The translations under genes were made by a program, and so were the position numbers. From the NCBI GenBank assembly GCA_963277665.1, contig OY728143.1, positions 533,482,394-533,546,393 of the forward strand: a DNA stretch of 64,000 bases, given 5' to 3'. Positions 1-10,317 of this stretch are shown one piece after another. Under the pieces are notes generated by a model, which was not told the origin of the DNA, did not search any database, and saw only the letters and a list, made by a program, of their open reading frames with translations. Position 1 is the stretch's first letter, and each line of letters starts with the position of its first letter. This stretch comes from Viscum album (lineage: Eukaryota > Streptophyta > Magnoliopsida > Santalales > Viscaceae).

Positions 1-308
1 TTTATTTAAATTTATTATAGGTAAAAATGGATACATAATACCTATATTAGTTAAATTTAATTCTTTGGAGTCATTTTATAATAAATTTAGATATATAAAA
101 ATTTTATTGATCTTTTGACGGACTTTTACCCACCTCCTAGGAAAATTTGCAAATTTACATAAAACATAATTTTACCCCTTTTGTGAAAGGAATTTCAAAA
201 ATCCGAGAGACATGGTTGATGTCAGTATGTAAAATGTGGTTCAATGAGATGAAACTAATTTTTGGTGAAGAGTAACTTTTTACTTTTATTTACCACGGTT
301 AAAAGTAA
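1..308 (+). repeat. LTR-A, 5' part (gypsy-type LTR interrupted by CACTA)
   Basis: This stretch aligns along its whole length with 58741-59055 (LTR-B). Shared landmarks include TTTTACCCACCTCCTA, AAAACATAATTTTACC and the TTACC(A/G)(C/T)GGT block just before the CACTA element. The LTR continues after the transposon at 10315. The 5' boundary lies left of the window, so its start and target duplication cannot be seen. It has no coding capacity. The LTR assignment comes from the paralogue, which is followed by a primer-binding site and gag. Confidence 0.75.
306..308. repeat. Target-site duplication TAA, left copy
   Basis: TAA directly precedes the CACTAC terminus and is matched by TAA at 10315-10317. 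The empty paralogous site in LTR-B (near 59056) has a single TAA. Confidence 0.88.
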
Positions 309-339
309 CACTACGGGAGAAAGGGGTATTTGCGACGGG
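309..339 (+). repeat. CACTA left terminal inverted repeat
   Basis: This 31-bp terminus reads CACTAC, then a diverged G/A-rich stretch, then GGTATTTGCGACGGG. It pairs with the reverse complement of 10284-10314, with mismatches mainly in positions 7-16. It runs straight into the subterminal repeats. Confidence 0.9.
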
Positions 340-680
340 TTATTTGCGACGAGATTTATTCCCGTCGCAAATAAGTAGCCTTTTGCGACGGGATAGCTTT
401 CCCCGTTGCAAAAGGACTGGCGTGGTTTGCGCGCCAAATCGCGGGAAACCTATTTGCGACGGGGGAATATTCCCGTCGCAAATAACCGGCGGCGGTAAAA
501 GATATTTGTGACGGGAATATTCCCACATCGCAACTAGTGTGTCGGCAGGTGGTTGTTTGCGACGGGTCCCGTCGCAAATAACAATTTAACCGTTGACCGT
601 AATAAATGATGGATAAATATTTGCGACGGGTACCGTCGCAAATAGTATTATTTGCGATGGGAATCCCGTCGCAAATACTC
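330..680. repeat. CACTA left subterminal repeat region
   Basis: About a dozen copies of the core TTTGCGACGGG lie here in both orientations, some fused head to head into palindromes. The clearest is 556-578, two 11-base arms around one central T; similar ones lie near 620-642 and 650-675. In En/Spm-type elements such subterminal motifs are bound by the TNPA-type protein, so I infer these are binding sites for the product of 7847-9394. Short open frames here are only translations of the repeat. Confidence 0.85.
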
Positions 681-685
681 TAACC

Positions 686-693
686 TATAAATA
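686..693 (+). promoter_or_regulatory. Putative CACTA promoter TATA box
   Basis: TATAAATA follows the last subterminal repeat. It is succeeded by a CT-rich stretch (TCTTCTTCTTCTCTC near 730-745), a pattern common at plant transcription starts. It is the only clear TATA box between the left end and the transposase genes, so the transcript probably starts around 715-745. No transcription evidence is available. Confidence 0.6.
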
Positions 694-960
694 CCCCCAT
701 CCGTTTTTTTCAAATCATTTTCAAATTCCATCTTCTTCTTCTCTCAAAGTTTTATTTCTAAAGTTCAGTTTTTCTAAAGTTTGATTTTTTTTGGAGTCGA
801 TATTAAAGTTTTGAAGAACGATCAGAGCAGATCAATTTTCAATGTATTTATGTACATTTTAATTTAATATTTATTTTTAATTTTTTATTAGTTTTAATTA
901 TTCTTAATTAGTTATAATTTAATTATGTTTACATTGTTTTGTTACTTAATAAATTTAAAT
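694..960 (+). other. Presumed 5' leader of the CACTA transcript
   Basis: This stretch is CT-rich, then AT-rich. I see no protein motif and no long frame. It joins the promoter to the decamer array and is probably untranslated leader and start of a long leader intron, which is an inference from position only. Confidence 0.35.
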
Positions 961-3955
961 TATTAGTATTGTTCATAGTTAATACTAATTAGGAATAATT
1001 AGTAATAATTTTTAAAAATTAAGAATAAATATTAATAATTAGTAATAAATATTAATAATTAGGAATAATAACATTATTAAATTATTAAAATATTTTATTA
1101 TTAATATTAAAAAAATATAATTTTTTATATATATACAATTCTCTTTTCATCTGTGTGTTTGCTGTCTCCACATGTATTATTTGTATGTGGAGATAGAAAA
1201 CACACAGATGAAAGAAGAACTGTATATAAATTATAAAATTATATTATTTTAATATTAATAATAAAATATACTAATAATGTTATTATTCGTAATTATTGGT
1301 TATTATTCATAATTATTGGTAATTATTCCTAATTATTGGTAATAATTCATTAAATTACTACTAATTAGTAATAACTACCAATAATTAGTAATAACTACCA
1401 ATAATTAATAATAAATACCAATAATTAGTTATAATTATCATTAATTAGTACTAATTAGTAATAATTACCAATAATTAGTAATAATTACATATAATTAGTA
1501 ATAATTAATAATAATTACCAATAATTAGTAATAATTACCAATAATTAGAAATATTTCGTAATAATTAGTAATAATTCGTAATAATTAGTAATAATTCGTA
1601 ATAATTGCCAATAATTAGTAATAATTACCAATAATTATCAATAATTACCAATAATTACCAATAATTACCAATAATTACCAATAATTACCAATAATTACCA
1701 ATAATTAGTAATAATTAACAATAATTAGTATTATTTACCAATAATTACCAATAATTGGTTATAATTAGTAATAATTGATAATAATTAGTAATAATTGGTA
1801 ATTATTACTAATTATTGGTAATTATTACCAATAATTCTTAATAATTACCAATAATTAGTAATAATTATCAATAATTAGTAATAATTACCAATAATTAGTA
1901 ATAATTACCAAGTATTAGTAATAATTACCAATAATTAGTAATAATTACCAATAATTAGTAATAATTACCGATAATTAGTAATAATTACCTATAATTAGTA
2001 ATAATTACCAATAATTAGTAATAATTACCGATAATTGGTAATAATTACCTATAATTAGTAATAATTACCCATAATTAGTAATAATTAGGAATAATTAGTA
2101 ATAATTACCAAGTATTCGTAATAAGTACCAATAATTAGTAATAAGTACCAATAATTAGTAATAACTACCAATAATTAGTAATAACTATCAATAATTAGTA
2201 ATAGCTACCAATAATTATTAATAACTACCAATAATTAGTAATAACTACCAATAATTAGTACTAATTAGTAATAATTACCAATAATTAGTACTAATTATCA
2301 ATAATTAGTAATAATTAGTAAAAATTACCAATAATTAGTAATAATTACCAATAATTAGTATTAATTACCAATGACTAGTAATAATTACCAATAATTCTTT
2401 ATAATTACCAATAATTCGTAATAATTACCAATTATTCATAATAATTACCAATAATTCTTAATAATTACCAATAATTAGTAATAATTACCAATAATTAGTA
2501 ATAATTACCAATAATTAGTAATAATTAACAATAACTAGTAGTAATTAACAATACATAGTAATAATTTCAAATACTTACCAATAATTACCAATAATTACCA
2601 ATAATTAGTAATAATTACCAATAATTGGTATTAATTACCAATAATTAGTATAAATTACCAATAATTACCAATAATTACCAATAATTGGTAATAATTAATA
2701 ATAATTACCTATAATTGGTAATAATTAGTAATAATTAGTAATAATTAACAATAATTGGTAATAATTAGTAATAATTGGTAATAATTAGTAATAATTACCA
2801 ATAATTAGTAATAATTAGTAAGAATTAGTAATAATTACCAATAATTAGTAATAATTATCATAATTAGTAATAATTATCAATAATTACCAACAATTAGTAT
2901 TAATTAGTAATAATTAACAATAATTACCAATAATTACCAATAATTACCAATAATTAGTAATAATTATCAATAATTACCAATAATTAGTAATAATTACCAA
3001 TAATTACAAATAATTACCAATAATTACCAATAATTAGAAATAATTAGTAATAATTAGTAATAATTATCAATAATTAGTAGTAATTAGTAATAATTAGTAA
3101 TAATTAGTAATAATTAACAATAATTAGTAATTATTAACAATAATTAGGAATAAATAATAATAATTAGGAATAATTAAGAATAATTACGAATAATTAGTTT
3201 TAATTACGAATAATTAGTAATAAATAGTAATAATTAGTAATAATTAGTAATAATTACCAATAATTACCAATAATTCGTAATAATTAACAATAATTAGTAA
3301 TAATTAACATTAATTACAAATAATTAGTAATAATTACCAATAATTAGTATTAATTACCAATAATTACCAATAATTGGTAATAATTAGTAATAATTACCAA
3401 TAATTAGTAATAATTAGTAATTATAAGTAATAATTAGTAATAATTAGTAAAATTAACCATAATTAGTAATAATTAGTAATAATTAGTAATAATTAACAAT
3501 AATTAGTAATAATTAGTAATAATTAGTAATAATTAATAATAATTACCAATAATTAGTAATAATTTTCAATAATTAGTAATAATTATCAATAATTACAAAT
3601 AATTACCAATAATTACCAATAATTGGTAATATTTAGTAATAATTAGTAATAATTAGTAATAATTACCAATAATTAGTAATAATAAGTAATAATTAGTAAT
3701 AATTAGTACTAATTACCAATAATTAGTAATAATTAACAATAATTAGGAATAATTAGTAATAATTAGTAATAATGGGAAATAATTAGTAATAATTATCAGT
3801 AATTAGTAATAATTACCAAATCTTAGTAATAATTACCAATAATTGTAACAATTACTAATAATTAGTAATAATTGCCAATAATTACAAATAATTACCAATA
3901 ATTACCAATAATTAGTAATAATTATCAATAATTAGTATTAATTACCAATAATATT
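961..3955. repeat. AT-rich decamer tandem array (AATAATTAGT / AATAATTACC)
   Basis: This is roughly 3 kb of imperfect 10-bp units, mostly AATAATTAGT and AATAATTACC, often alternating to give a 20-bp higher period. There are on the order of 270 units. Phase is kept over long stretches and broken by occasional one-base slips (for example near 2870 and 3450). Orientation flips to AATTATTGGT near 1280-1350 and 1790-1830. It lies between the promoter and the transposase start, so it would be transcribed, probably as part of a leader intron that could end at the TTATAG near 4180. It contains no coding sequence. Confidence 0.9.
1061..1290. repeat. Long foldback (inverted repeat) inside the decamer array
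   Basis: The left arm, about 1061-1173, pairs with the right arm, about 1185-1290, around an 11-base loop. The tip of the stem is the only GC-balanced part: TTTCATCTGTGTGTTT and CTCCACAT on the left match ATGTGGAGATAG and ACACACAGATGAAA on the right, with few mismatches. The outer stem is AT-rich and runs into the array, which has opposite polarity on the two sides. It could be a MITE, an array inversion, or a hairpin precursor of small RNAs. Confidence 0.82.
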
Positions 3956-4187
3956 AGTACTATGAAAATAATAAAAAATTTATATAATATTAAAATTATC
4001 AATATTTGTAACATGTTTTACTTTATTCTCAACGTATTTAATTCTTAAAGGGTCAATTTTTAGGTCTATCTCAATAAAAAGTTTGCGTCAGTCGTGTATG
4101 ATCTAAACTCTATAATTATCCTAGCTTTAGTATTTTTTCTAACAAATTATTCAAAACCAGTAATGCTTTTATATTTTATAGAGAATT
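3956..4187 (+). other. Spacer between the decamer array and the TNP2 start
   Basis: This is AT-rich sequence without repeats or frames. TTTTATATTTTATAG at about 4168-4182 resembles a plant 3' splice site (T-rich then AG) and lies six bases before the ATG at 4188. That suggests the long leader and array are removed as an intron. Confidence 0.35.
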
Positions 4188-7100
4188 ATGGAACAACGAG
4201 GTCATCAACAATCATTATTAGGTGACCGCATATGGATAAATCAACGTTGAAATCCAAACAGTTCTGGATTAAATCCAATATATTTAAGGGGTGTGGAGAC
4301 TTTTTTATCATTTACGGCATCAAATCCAGAATATGTTTCAGAAGGAAAAATAAAATTCCCTTGTAGAAAATGTGCATTGAGAACGTTTGACACGTTTGAC
4401 AAAGTGGGAGAACATATCTTGCGTTTTGTTTTTCAACCAGATTATGTTTTTTGGTATCAACACGGTGAACGCAGTTCCAGAGCAGGTGATACCAACTTGA
4501 TTCCGAATCCATCCCGGTTTCATGATTTCGTACATGATGTTGCAGGTTCATCTGTTCAACGTACAGAAACTCCGGCTGATTTAGCTTCACATCCTGAGTT
4601 GGCACCATATGAATTTTATGAGTTGTTGAAGTCTGCTGAGGATGCATTATATCTTGGCTGCAAGATGAGAAAATTAGAAGCAGTTGCAAAATTTATGGCT
4701 ATCAAATCAGATAACGAAATGCCAAACACTTGTTTTGACCAGATATTTTTTTTACTTACAACACTGTTACCCGAATGAAATGTTTTACCTACAAATTACA
4801 ATGAGAGTAAGAGGCTGGTTCAAAATTTGGGACTTACTTGTCAGAAGATTCATGCGTGTTCAAATGAATGCATTTTATATTCTGGGGAAAATGAGTCGTT
4901 GGATTGTTTTCCCACATGTGGGCAACTGAGATATAAAGAAGGACAACACGGGAAGTCTGGTTTGATTCCTGTAAAACAGTTGAGATATTTTCCACTTACA
5001 TCCAGACTTCATCGTTTATTCATGTCTAAGAATACAACGACAATGATGTCATGGAATAAAGAGAATATTTCAACTGATAAAAGCTTGAATCATCCAGCCG
5101 ATGGTGATTCATCGAAACATTTTGATAGAGTGCATCCATCCTTTTCTTTAGAAGCTAGAAATGTTCGACTGGGCCTTTCCACTAATGGTTTCTGTCCGTT
5201 TGGATCTTATGGTAGTCAATATTCATGTTGGCCTATTTTTTTAACTCCGTACAATTTACCTCCATGGATGTTGATTAAGGGGCCATATATCCTTTTGACA
5301 TTACTAATTCCAGGACATCCGAAGAAAAATATTAATGTTTATTTGAAACCATTGATTGATGAATTAAATTTATTGTGGAGTACTGGTGTCAGTACATATG
5401 ATGTTGCAACGAAACAAAATTTTATACTGAGAGCAGCATTAATGTGGACAATAAGTGACTTCCCGGCTTATGGGATGTTATCTGGCTGGAGTACACATGG
5501 TCAGAAATCATGTCCTTACTGTATGGGAGAGAACAAAGCATTTATGCTCATTCATGGAAAGAAACCATGTTATTTTGATTGTCATCACAAATTTCATCCA
5601 ACTGATCATCCTTTTCGCAGAAATAGATCTCATTTCAGAAAAAGAATAGTTGAAAGGGATGAACCTCCAAAAATGCTATCAGGTTCGGAGTTAAAATCAG
5701 TTGTATTTACATTACCTCCCATCACTTTTGGTCCCACAATAAACCAACAGAAAATTTCTGGTTTTGGGAAAGAACACAATTGGAATAAACGTAGCATATT
5801 TTGGGATTTGCCATATTGGTCTGATTTGTTGGTCCAACACATGTTAGATCTCATGCATATTGAGAAGAACTATTTGGAGAATTTGTTTCATACAGTTTTG
5901 GATACGCCAGGAAAGAGAAGAGACAATGTAAATGCACGTTTAGATCTTGCCCAAATTTGCAGGCGTCCAGAATTGGAACTATTTGAGAATGTCAGAACAG
6001 AAAGGTTACTGAAACTAAAAGCAGCTTATAAATTGTCTAAAGAAAACTGTTTATTATTTTGTCAATGGATTTTAGATTTTAGACTTCAAGATGGATGTGC
6101 TTCCAATTTGGGTAGATGTGTAAAGAATGGTCATATTACTGGATTAAAAAGTCATGATTGTCATGTTATATTGGAGAGACTTCTACCCATTGGATTAAGA
6201 GGTCTGTTGAATTCTGTGATTTGGGATTCCATTACAGACATTTCTCATTTGTTTCGGGAAATTTGTGCGGCTACGACAGATTATGATGCTCTAGGAAAAC
6301 TTGAAAAAGATGTTGTTGTAATTATATGTAAACTGGAAAAAATATTCCCGCCTTCTTTCTTCGACTCAATGGAACATTTGATGTTACATTTTCCATATGA
6401 AGCCAAATTTCGAGGTCCAGTACAGTTTCGGTGGATGTACCCATTTGAAAGATGTATGCAAAAATTGAAAATAATAGTACATAACAAAGCATCTGTTGAA
6501 GGATCTATTGCAGAAGATTATTTGCAAGAGGAAATATCTTTTTTCTGCTCCCATTATTTTGAATCTGAGTATCCTTCAAAACGCAACGGAATGGGACGGA
6601 ACGAGAGGAATATTGATGAAATCAACAATCAATTATCTGTTTTCAACCATTCAGAGCTTGGTTTTGGTGGAGTTTATAAACGCTGGCTTTCAGATGATGA
6701 ACATTATAGAGCTTATACGTATGTTCTGCTCAACTATGAAGAGATGACATCAGTTGTACTGTAAGTGTTTATATCACTTATTCTATCATTTATGTTATAG
6801 TAAATAACATTGGTTTTAATAGGTTGTAGTATAATCATATCAAGAAACAAATTCCACAAATTACAGCAGCTGCTCTCGAAGAACGTTGACTGAAAAATTT
6901 CTCTCAGTGCTTTCAAAAATAGGTAACATAAATTCTTTATCTTTTAGAAACTCATTCAATGTATAGTTTACTATATTAATAATTATTTCACAAATTTTCA
7001 AGTGTCTAGACATGCTGATAAAATTGACTAAGGGCTGTGTGTATTGAGTAACCCACCTTCCAAACTTGTTAAAACTTATAATGCATATGTGGTGAATGGA

Positions 7101-7748
7101 TTTCGATTCCACACACATGCATATGGGGAATTGAAAAAAACAATGAATAGTGGAGTTTGCTTGAGAGGATCTCATCATCGAGAAAATGAAGTTGACTTTT
7201 ATGGCATACTTGATGAAATCATTGAACTCTGTTATCTTGGACAACATTACATAACCATGTTCAAATGTCGGTGGTTGGATACAGAGAGAGGCGTGCATGT
7301 TCATCCGACTCATGGAATCATCGATACTAAATGTAAAAGTGTTCTCGCAGTAAATGAACCATTCTTATTGGCTCAATAGGCATATCAAGTTTATTACGCA
7401 AAGTACTGTGCTACATCAAGAGACTTGACTGATTGGTGGAGTGTAATAAAAATCAAAATTCGAGACAATCAGTTTAGTCAAAGTGAATGTGCTTTCACGG
7501 AGGTGCAAAGAATTGAATTTTTTCAAGAGAATAATCAAAATCAATCTTTTTTACAAAGAGACATGAGTATCGATGACGACACCCCACATTTAAGAGTCGG
7601 TGATGACGATGATGTTAGTGATGTCACATATGAATTTGAAATGATAAGAGATGAAGAAACTGTGACTCGAATGGATATCGATGATGTTGAGGAGGAATAT
7701 GAAGATGAAATTGACCTATATGAAGATGATGATGAAGATGAACACTGA
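4188..7748 (+). pseudogene. TNP2: TNP2-type CACTA transposase, intron-containing, with several nonsense codons
   Basis: The first gene of the element encodes the large transposase expected to cut and join the CACTA ends. I take the ATG at 4188 because the frame upstream of 4293 continues into it. Residues about 13-94 form a transposase-associated domain (DRIWINQR, FPCRKC, WYQHGE). From about residue 265 comes the TNP2 core (RYFPLTSRLHRLF, NVRLGLSTNGFCPFG, YNLPPWM, LIDELNLLW, DFPAYGMLSGWST, SCPYC), then a DUF4218-like region (FPPSFFDSMEHLMLHFP, FRWMYPFERCMQKLK, EGSIAEDYLQEE). A GTAAGT donor at 6761 and an AG at 6821-6822 frame an intron. Then follow HIKKQIPQ, a DUF4216 domain (about 7060-7380, VNGFRFHTHAYGE, FKCRWLD) and a very acidic tail ending at 7748. 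In-frame stops lie at 4248, 4776, 6827, 6887, 6920, 7029 and 7377. Exon ends after 6822 are approximate. Confidence 0.9.
6761..6822 (+). other. Predicted intron in the TNP2 gene
   Basis: The intron begins GTAAGT and ends TTTTAATAG. Removing it joins codon phase 2 to phase 1 and lets the reading pass from YEEMTSVV into YNHIKKQIPQITAAALEER, the expected TNP2 continuation. A TAG codon (6827-6829) follows directly and is probably a decayed CAG. Confidence 0.6.
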
Positions 7749-7846
7749 TAGAATTCTATGGTATTTATATACAATCATAATATTTATATATGTATATATA
7801 ATAGTAATTATAAATTATTTTCTAACATTAACATTTTCTGTTTCAG

Positions 7847-9394
7847 ATGGACGACGCCACATTTCGTGAGTTGACGGATGCTGACCTGCCTTTCGATGCG
7901 GATGTGTTGCTGGCAGATGACCCTCAGCCTGCAGGTGCTCCAGGGAGTACGCGGAGGGGGAGTGGTCTTGCACGATTGATGATTGCTGACCCCATCTCCG
8001 AGTGACGTCCACTTCTTGGGTTTGATCCACGCACACGGAGGTGTGATAACCTGTGTGATAACCTGTGGATTTGACTAAGATTTCATTAATCTATTCACAT
8101 AATAAATGTTTATTATTTTTACAGTTTTTCACAAATAGAAGTCGGACAAGGCAGCGCTATTTTGCGCAACTATTTCTCTCAGTCGTGGACCACATGGGAG
8201 CAGATTCCCATTGATGTGCAGCAGGCCATGTTCGGCCATTGGTTGGTACGTACGTAAATAAATAATTTTTATTTTGAAAATTATTTCATTTCTAACTTGA
8301 TATTTTGATTTATTTGTAGGGTTTATGGTATCCGATCGAGGATACCATGTGTGACGATATCCACGAGGCATGGGAGGTGGCCATGCATGATCGCCTTCGT
8401 CGGTTTTTTCACAATTTATGAAAAGCTGCCATGAAGAAAGCAGGAGTGTCATATTTTGATGAGTCATGTAGAGCACACCGACCAGAGTACATTTCATCCC
8501 ATGTATGGGATGGATTATGTGCGCACTGGTTGAGTGGTGCCTTTCAGAGGAGATCATCGGTGGGGAGGCAGAATCGGGGGAGACAGGAGGTGACTCATCG
8601 AGCTGGGAGTCGTTCATTCAGTACTCATAGACAGCATCTGGTACGTACATTATTTATAAATATTTTATATAACTATAAATATTAACAGTTTATTTTTTTT
8701 TCTTATAGGCTGTCGAGCACCCCGATATTACGGAGTACTGCGTATATCGGAGGATGTATAGTGATCCTGCTACTAGGGAGCTCAGAGGTGATCGTCAGCA
8801 TCATGTCGTGGTCAGTATTCTCTGTTTTCAAGTTTAAAAATTAACTGCATATAATATATTCACAATTTTAATTTTAAATTGCAGCTACATGAGTCATATG
8901 AGGCCGCAGTGTCACAGGCCCGGCTTGGGAGTCAGGCCGAGTCATCAGATCAGACCACTGGCCGTTAGTTTGATGAGGCGGCATGGATGCAGGCCACCCT
9001 GTATGCCTTCGAGAAGGGCCGGGTAGTTGGTATCAGCTCTCGACTGACTCCCGGAGATTATTATGGCAGTGTTGCGATGTTGGCGTCCAGCTCAAGAGGA
9101 GCTCGTGCATCTTCTTCTACTATACAGTATGAGGATCAGTTGCGATCTCAGACTACACTGATAGAGAGTCTCCGATAGGAGCAGGAGCAGATGCGTCAGC
9201 AGCATGAGGAGGAGCGTCGACGCCAGCAGCAGCTGTATGAGGAGCAGACGAGTCGGTGGCAGCAGCAGCATCAGGAGCAGATGAAGTACATGTGCCGACT
9301 CACTCATGCTTTAGGGAAGGAGTTTCCTCCACCACCATCTGCAGATCCCCCCCTCCCCCCCTCATTCAGATTAGAGTTTGTGTTTATGTTATAA
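7847..9394 (+). pseudogene. Ptta/En/Spm-type second CACTA protein (PF03004-like), five exons, four nonsense codons
   Basis: The second gene of the element encodes a protein of the plant Ptta/En/Spm transposase family, thought to bind subterminal repeats like En/Spm TNPA. Exons deduced from splice signals and phase are 7847-8040, 8125-8245, 8320-8640, 8709-8810 and 8885-9394. All junctions keep frame. The start is MDDATFRELTDADLPFD, then GFDPRTRSFSQIEVGQGS, WYPIEDT, EYISSHVWDGLCAHWLSG, the family-typical NRGRQEVTHRAGSRSF, and a Q/E/R-rich segment (EQEQMRQQHEEERRRQQQ) likely to form a coiled coil, ending in a proline-rich tail. Stops at 8003 (TGA), 8419 (TGA), 8966 (TAG) and 9176 (TAG) each restore to CGA or CAG by one C-to-T change. 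The ATG lies directly behind a splice acceptor (TTTCAG). Confidence 0.87.
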
Positions 9395-9931
9395 TATTTG
9401 TGAAATCAAAATATGATATTTTTTCTATTCGTAGTTTCTGTATCATTATAAAATATTAATAATATTTTATTTTTAAATAACAATATTAATATGAATAATA
9501 ATATTATTTATATTTTATAATATTAAATTATATATATATATTAAAATTTTATAATATTATAATTTAATTATATTTTTTTTACTTGAATTATTTTAATATT
9601 TGAATGTAAAATAATTCTATTATTTTTATATTAATTAAAATAACTTATTAATATTTTTTTTGTTTATGAATTATAATTCTAATAATATTATATTAATTAA
9701 ATCATTTATTAATATTCTATTATTTTTAATTTTTGAATTATAATTCTATTATTATTATATTAATTAAAATAATTTTTTATTTTTATTTGTGAATTATAAT
9801 TCTATTATTATATTAATTAAAATCATTTAATAATATTTTATTATTTTTTATTTTTGAATTATAATTGGATTATTATTATATGAATTAACATAATTTATTA
9901 ATAAATTATTTTTTTTATTTTTTTTATATTA
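9395..9931 (+). other. AT-rich 3' region of the CACTA element
   Basis: This holds simple AT-rich sequence in which a phrase like GAATTATAATTCTATTATTA recurs about four times at roughly 75-85 bp spacing (near 9666, 9732, 9790 and 9856), so a degenerate short tandem repeat. No coding motif is seen. Possible polyadenylation signals cannot be told apart in such AT-rich sequence. Confidence 0.5.
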
Positions 9932-10283
9932 TTTGTGACGGGATGCTATGCCCGTCGCAAATAGTATTGCGACGGGTCCCGTCGCAAATAGTTTTATTAT
10001 TATATTTATTAATAGTTTTTATTTTTTAAAAAAAATTACTTTATGCGACGGGATCGTCGCAACAGGTATTTGCGACGGGACCTGTCGCAAATACTATTTT
10101 AAAAGTTTTATACAAATATACGGAGTACTATTTGCGACGGGAAGAAAACCCGTCGCAAAAAACGGTTTTAGCAACGGGCCCGTCGCAAATAAGTGTTGTT
10201 GCGACGCCGTTTTCAGAAACGGGCCATTTGCGATGGGCCCCCATTGCAACAAGGCATCTGCGACGGGATCCCGTCGCAAATGA
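9932..10283. repeat. CACTA right subterminal repeat region
   Basis: About ten copies of TTTGCGACGGG and its reverse complement CCCGTCGCAAA are present, including a palindrome near 9966-9989 and another near 10260-10280. This mirrors the left end and supports the element boundaries. Open frames across it on both strands are repeat translations, not genes. Confidence 0.85.
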
Positions 10284-10314
10284 CCCATCGCAAATACCAG
10301 TTTTCCTAGTAGTG
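10284..10314 (-). repeat. CACTA right terminal inverted repeat
   Basis: Read on the minus strand it begins CACTAC and ends GGTATTTGCGATGGG, matching the left terminus at most positions. Confidence 0.9.
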
Positions 10315-10317
10315 TAA
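10315..10317. repeat. Target-site duplication TAA, right copy
   Basis: TAA directly follows the GTAGTG terminus and matches 306-308. Confidence 0.88.

Larger units (their letters stand above)
309..10314 (+). mobile_element. CACTA (En/Spm superfamily) DNA transposon, full length with two decayed genes
   Basis: The element starts CACTAC and ends GTAGTG. It is flanked on both sides by TAA (306-308 and 10315-10317), a 3-bp target duplication as expected for CACTA elements. The terminal inverted repeats are about 31 bp. Both ends carry many direct and inverted copies of TTGCGACGGG. Between them, in order, are a TATA promoter near 686, a leader, a roughly 3 kb decamer array with a foldback, a TNP2-type transposase (4188-7748), a Ptta/En/Spm-type second gene (7847-9394) and an AT-rich tail. 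Both genes read on the plus strand. The ends look competent for transposition, but both genes have several in-frame stops, so movement would need a transposase from another copy. It sits inside LTR-A; LTR-B at 59 kb shows the unoccupied site. Confidence 0.96.

Noticed and set aside
255..577. Overlapping short open frames on the minus strand rich in PVAN and SQ strings
   Set aside because: They are translations of the TTGCGACGGG subterminal repeats, and the same peptides appear at the right end (9948-10438).
961..3955. CRISPR-like or centromeric satellite array
   Set aside because: Units are 10 bp with no spacers, so it is not CRISPR. The array is confined within one transposon between its promoter and gene, so it is not a centromere satellite.
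7541..7774. Serine-rich minus-strand frame
   Set aside because: It is the antisense shadow of the acidic GAT/GAA-rich tail of TNP2.
9092..9307. Leucine-rich minus-strand frame
   Set aside because: It is the antisense of the Q/E-rich coiled-coil part of the second CACTA gene.
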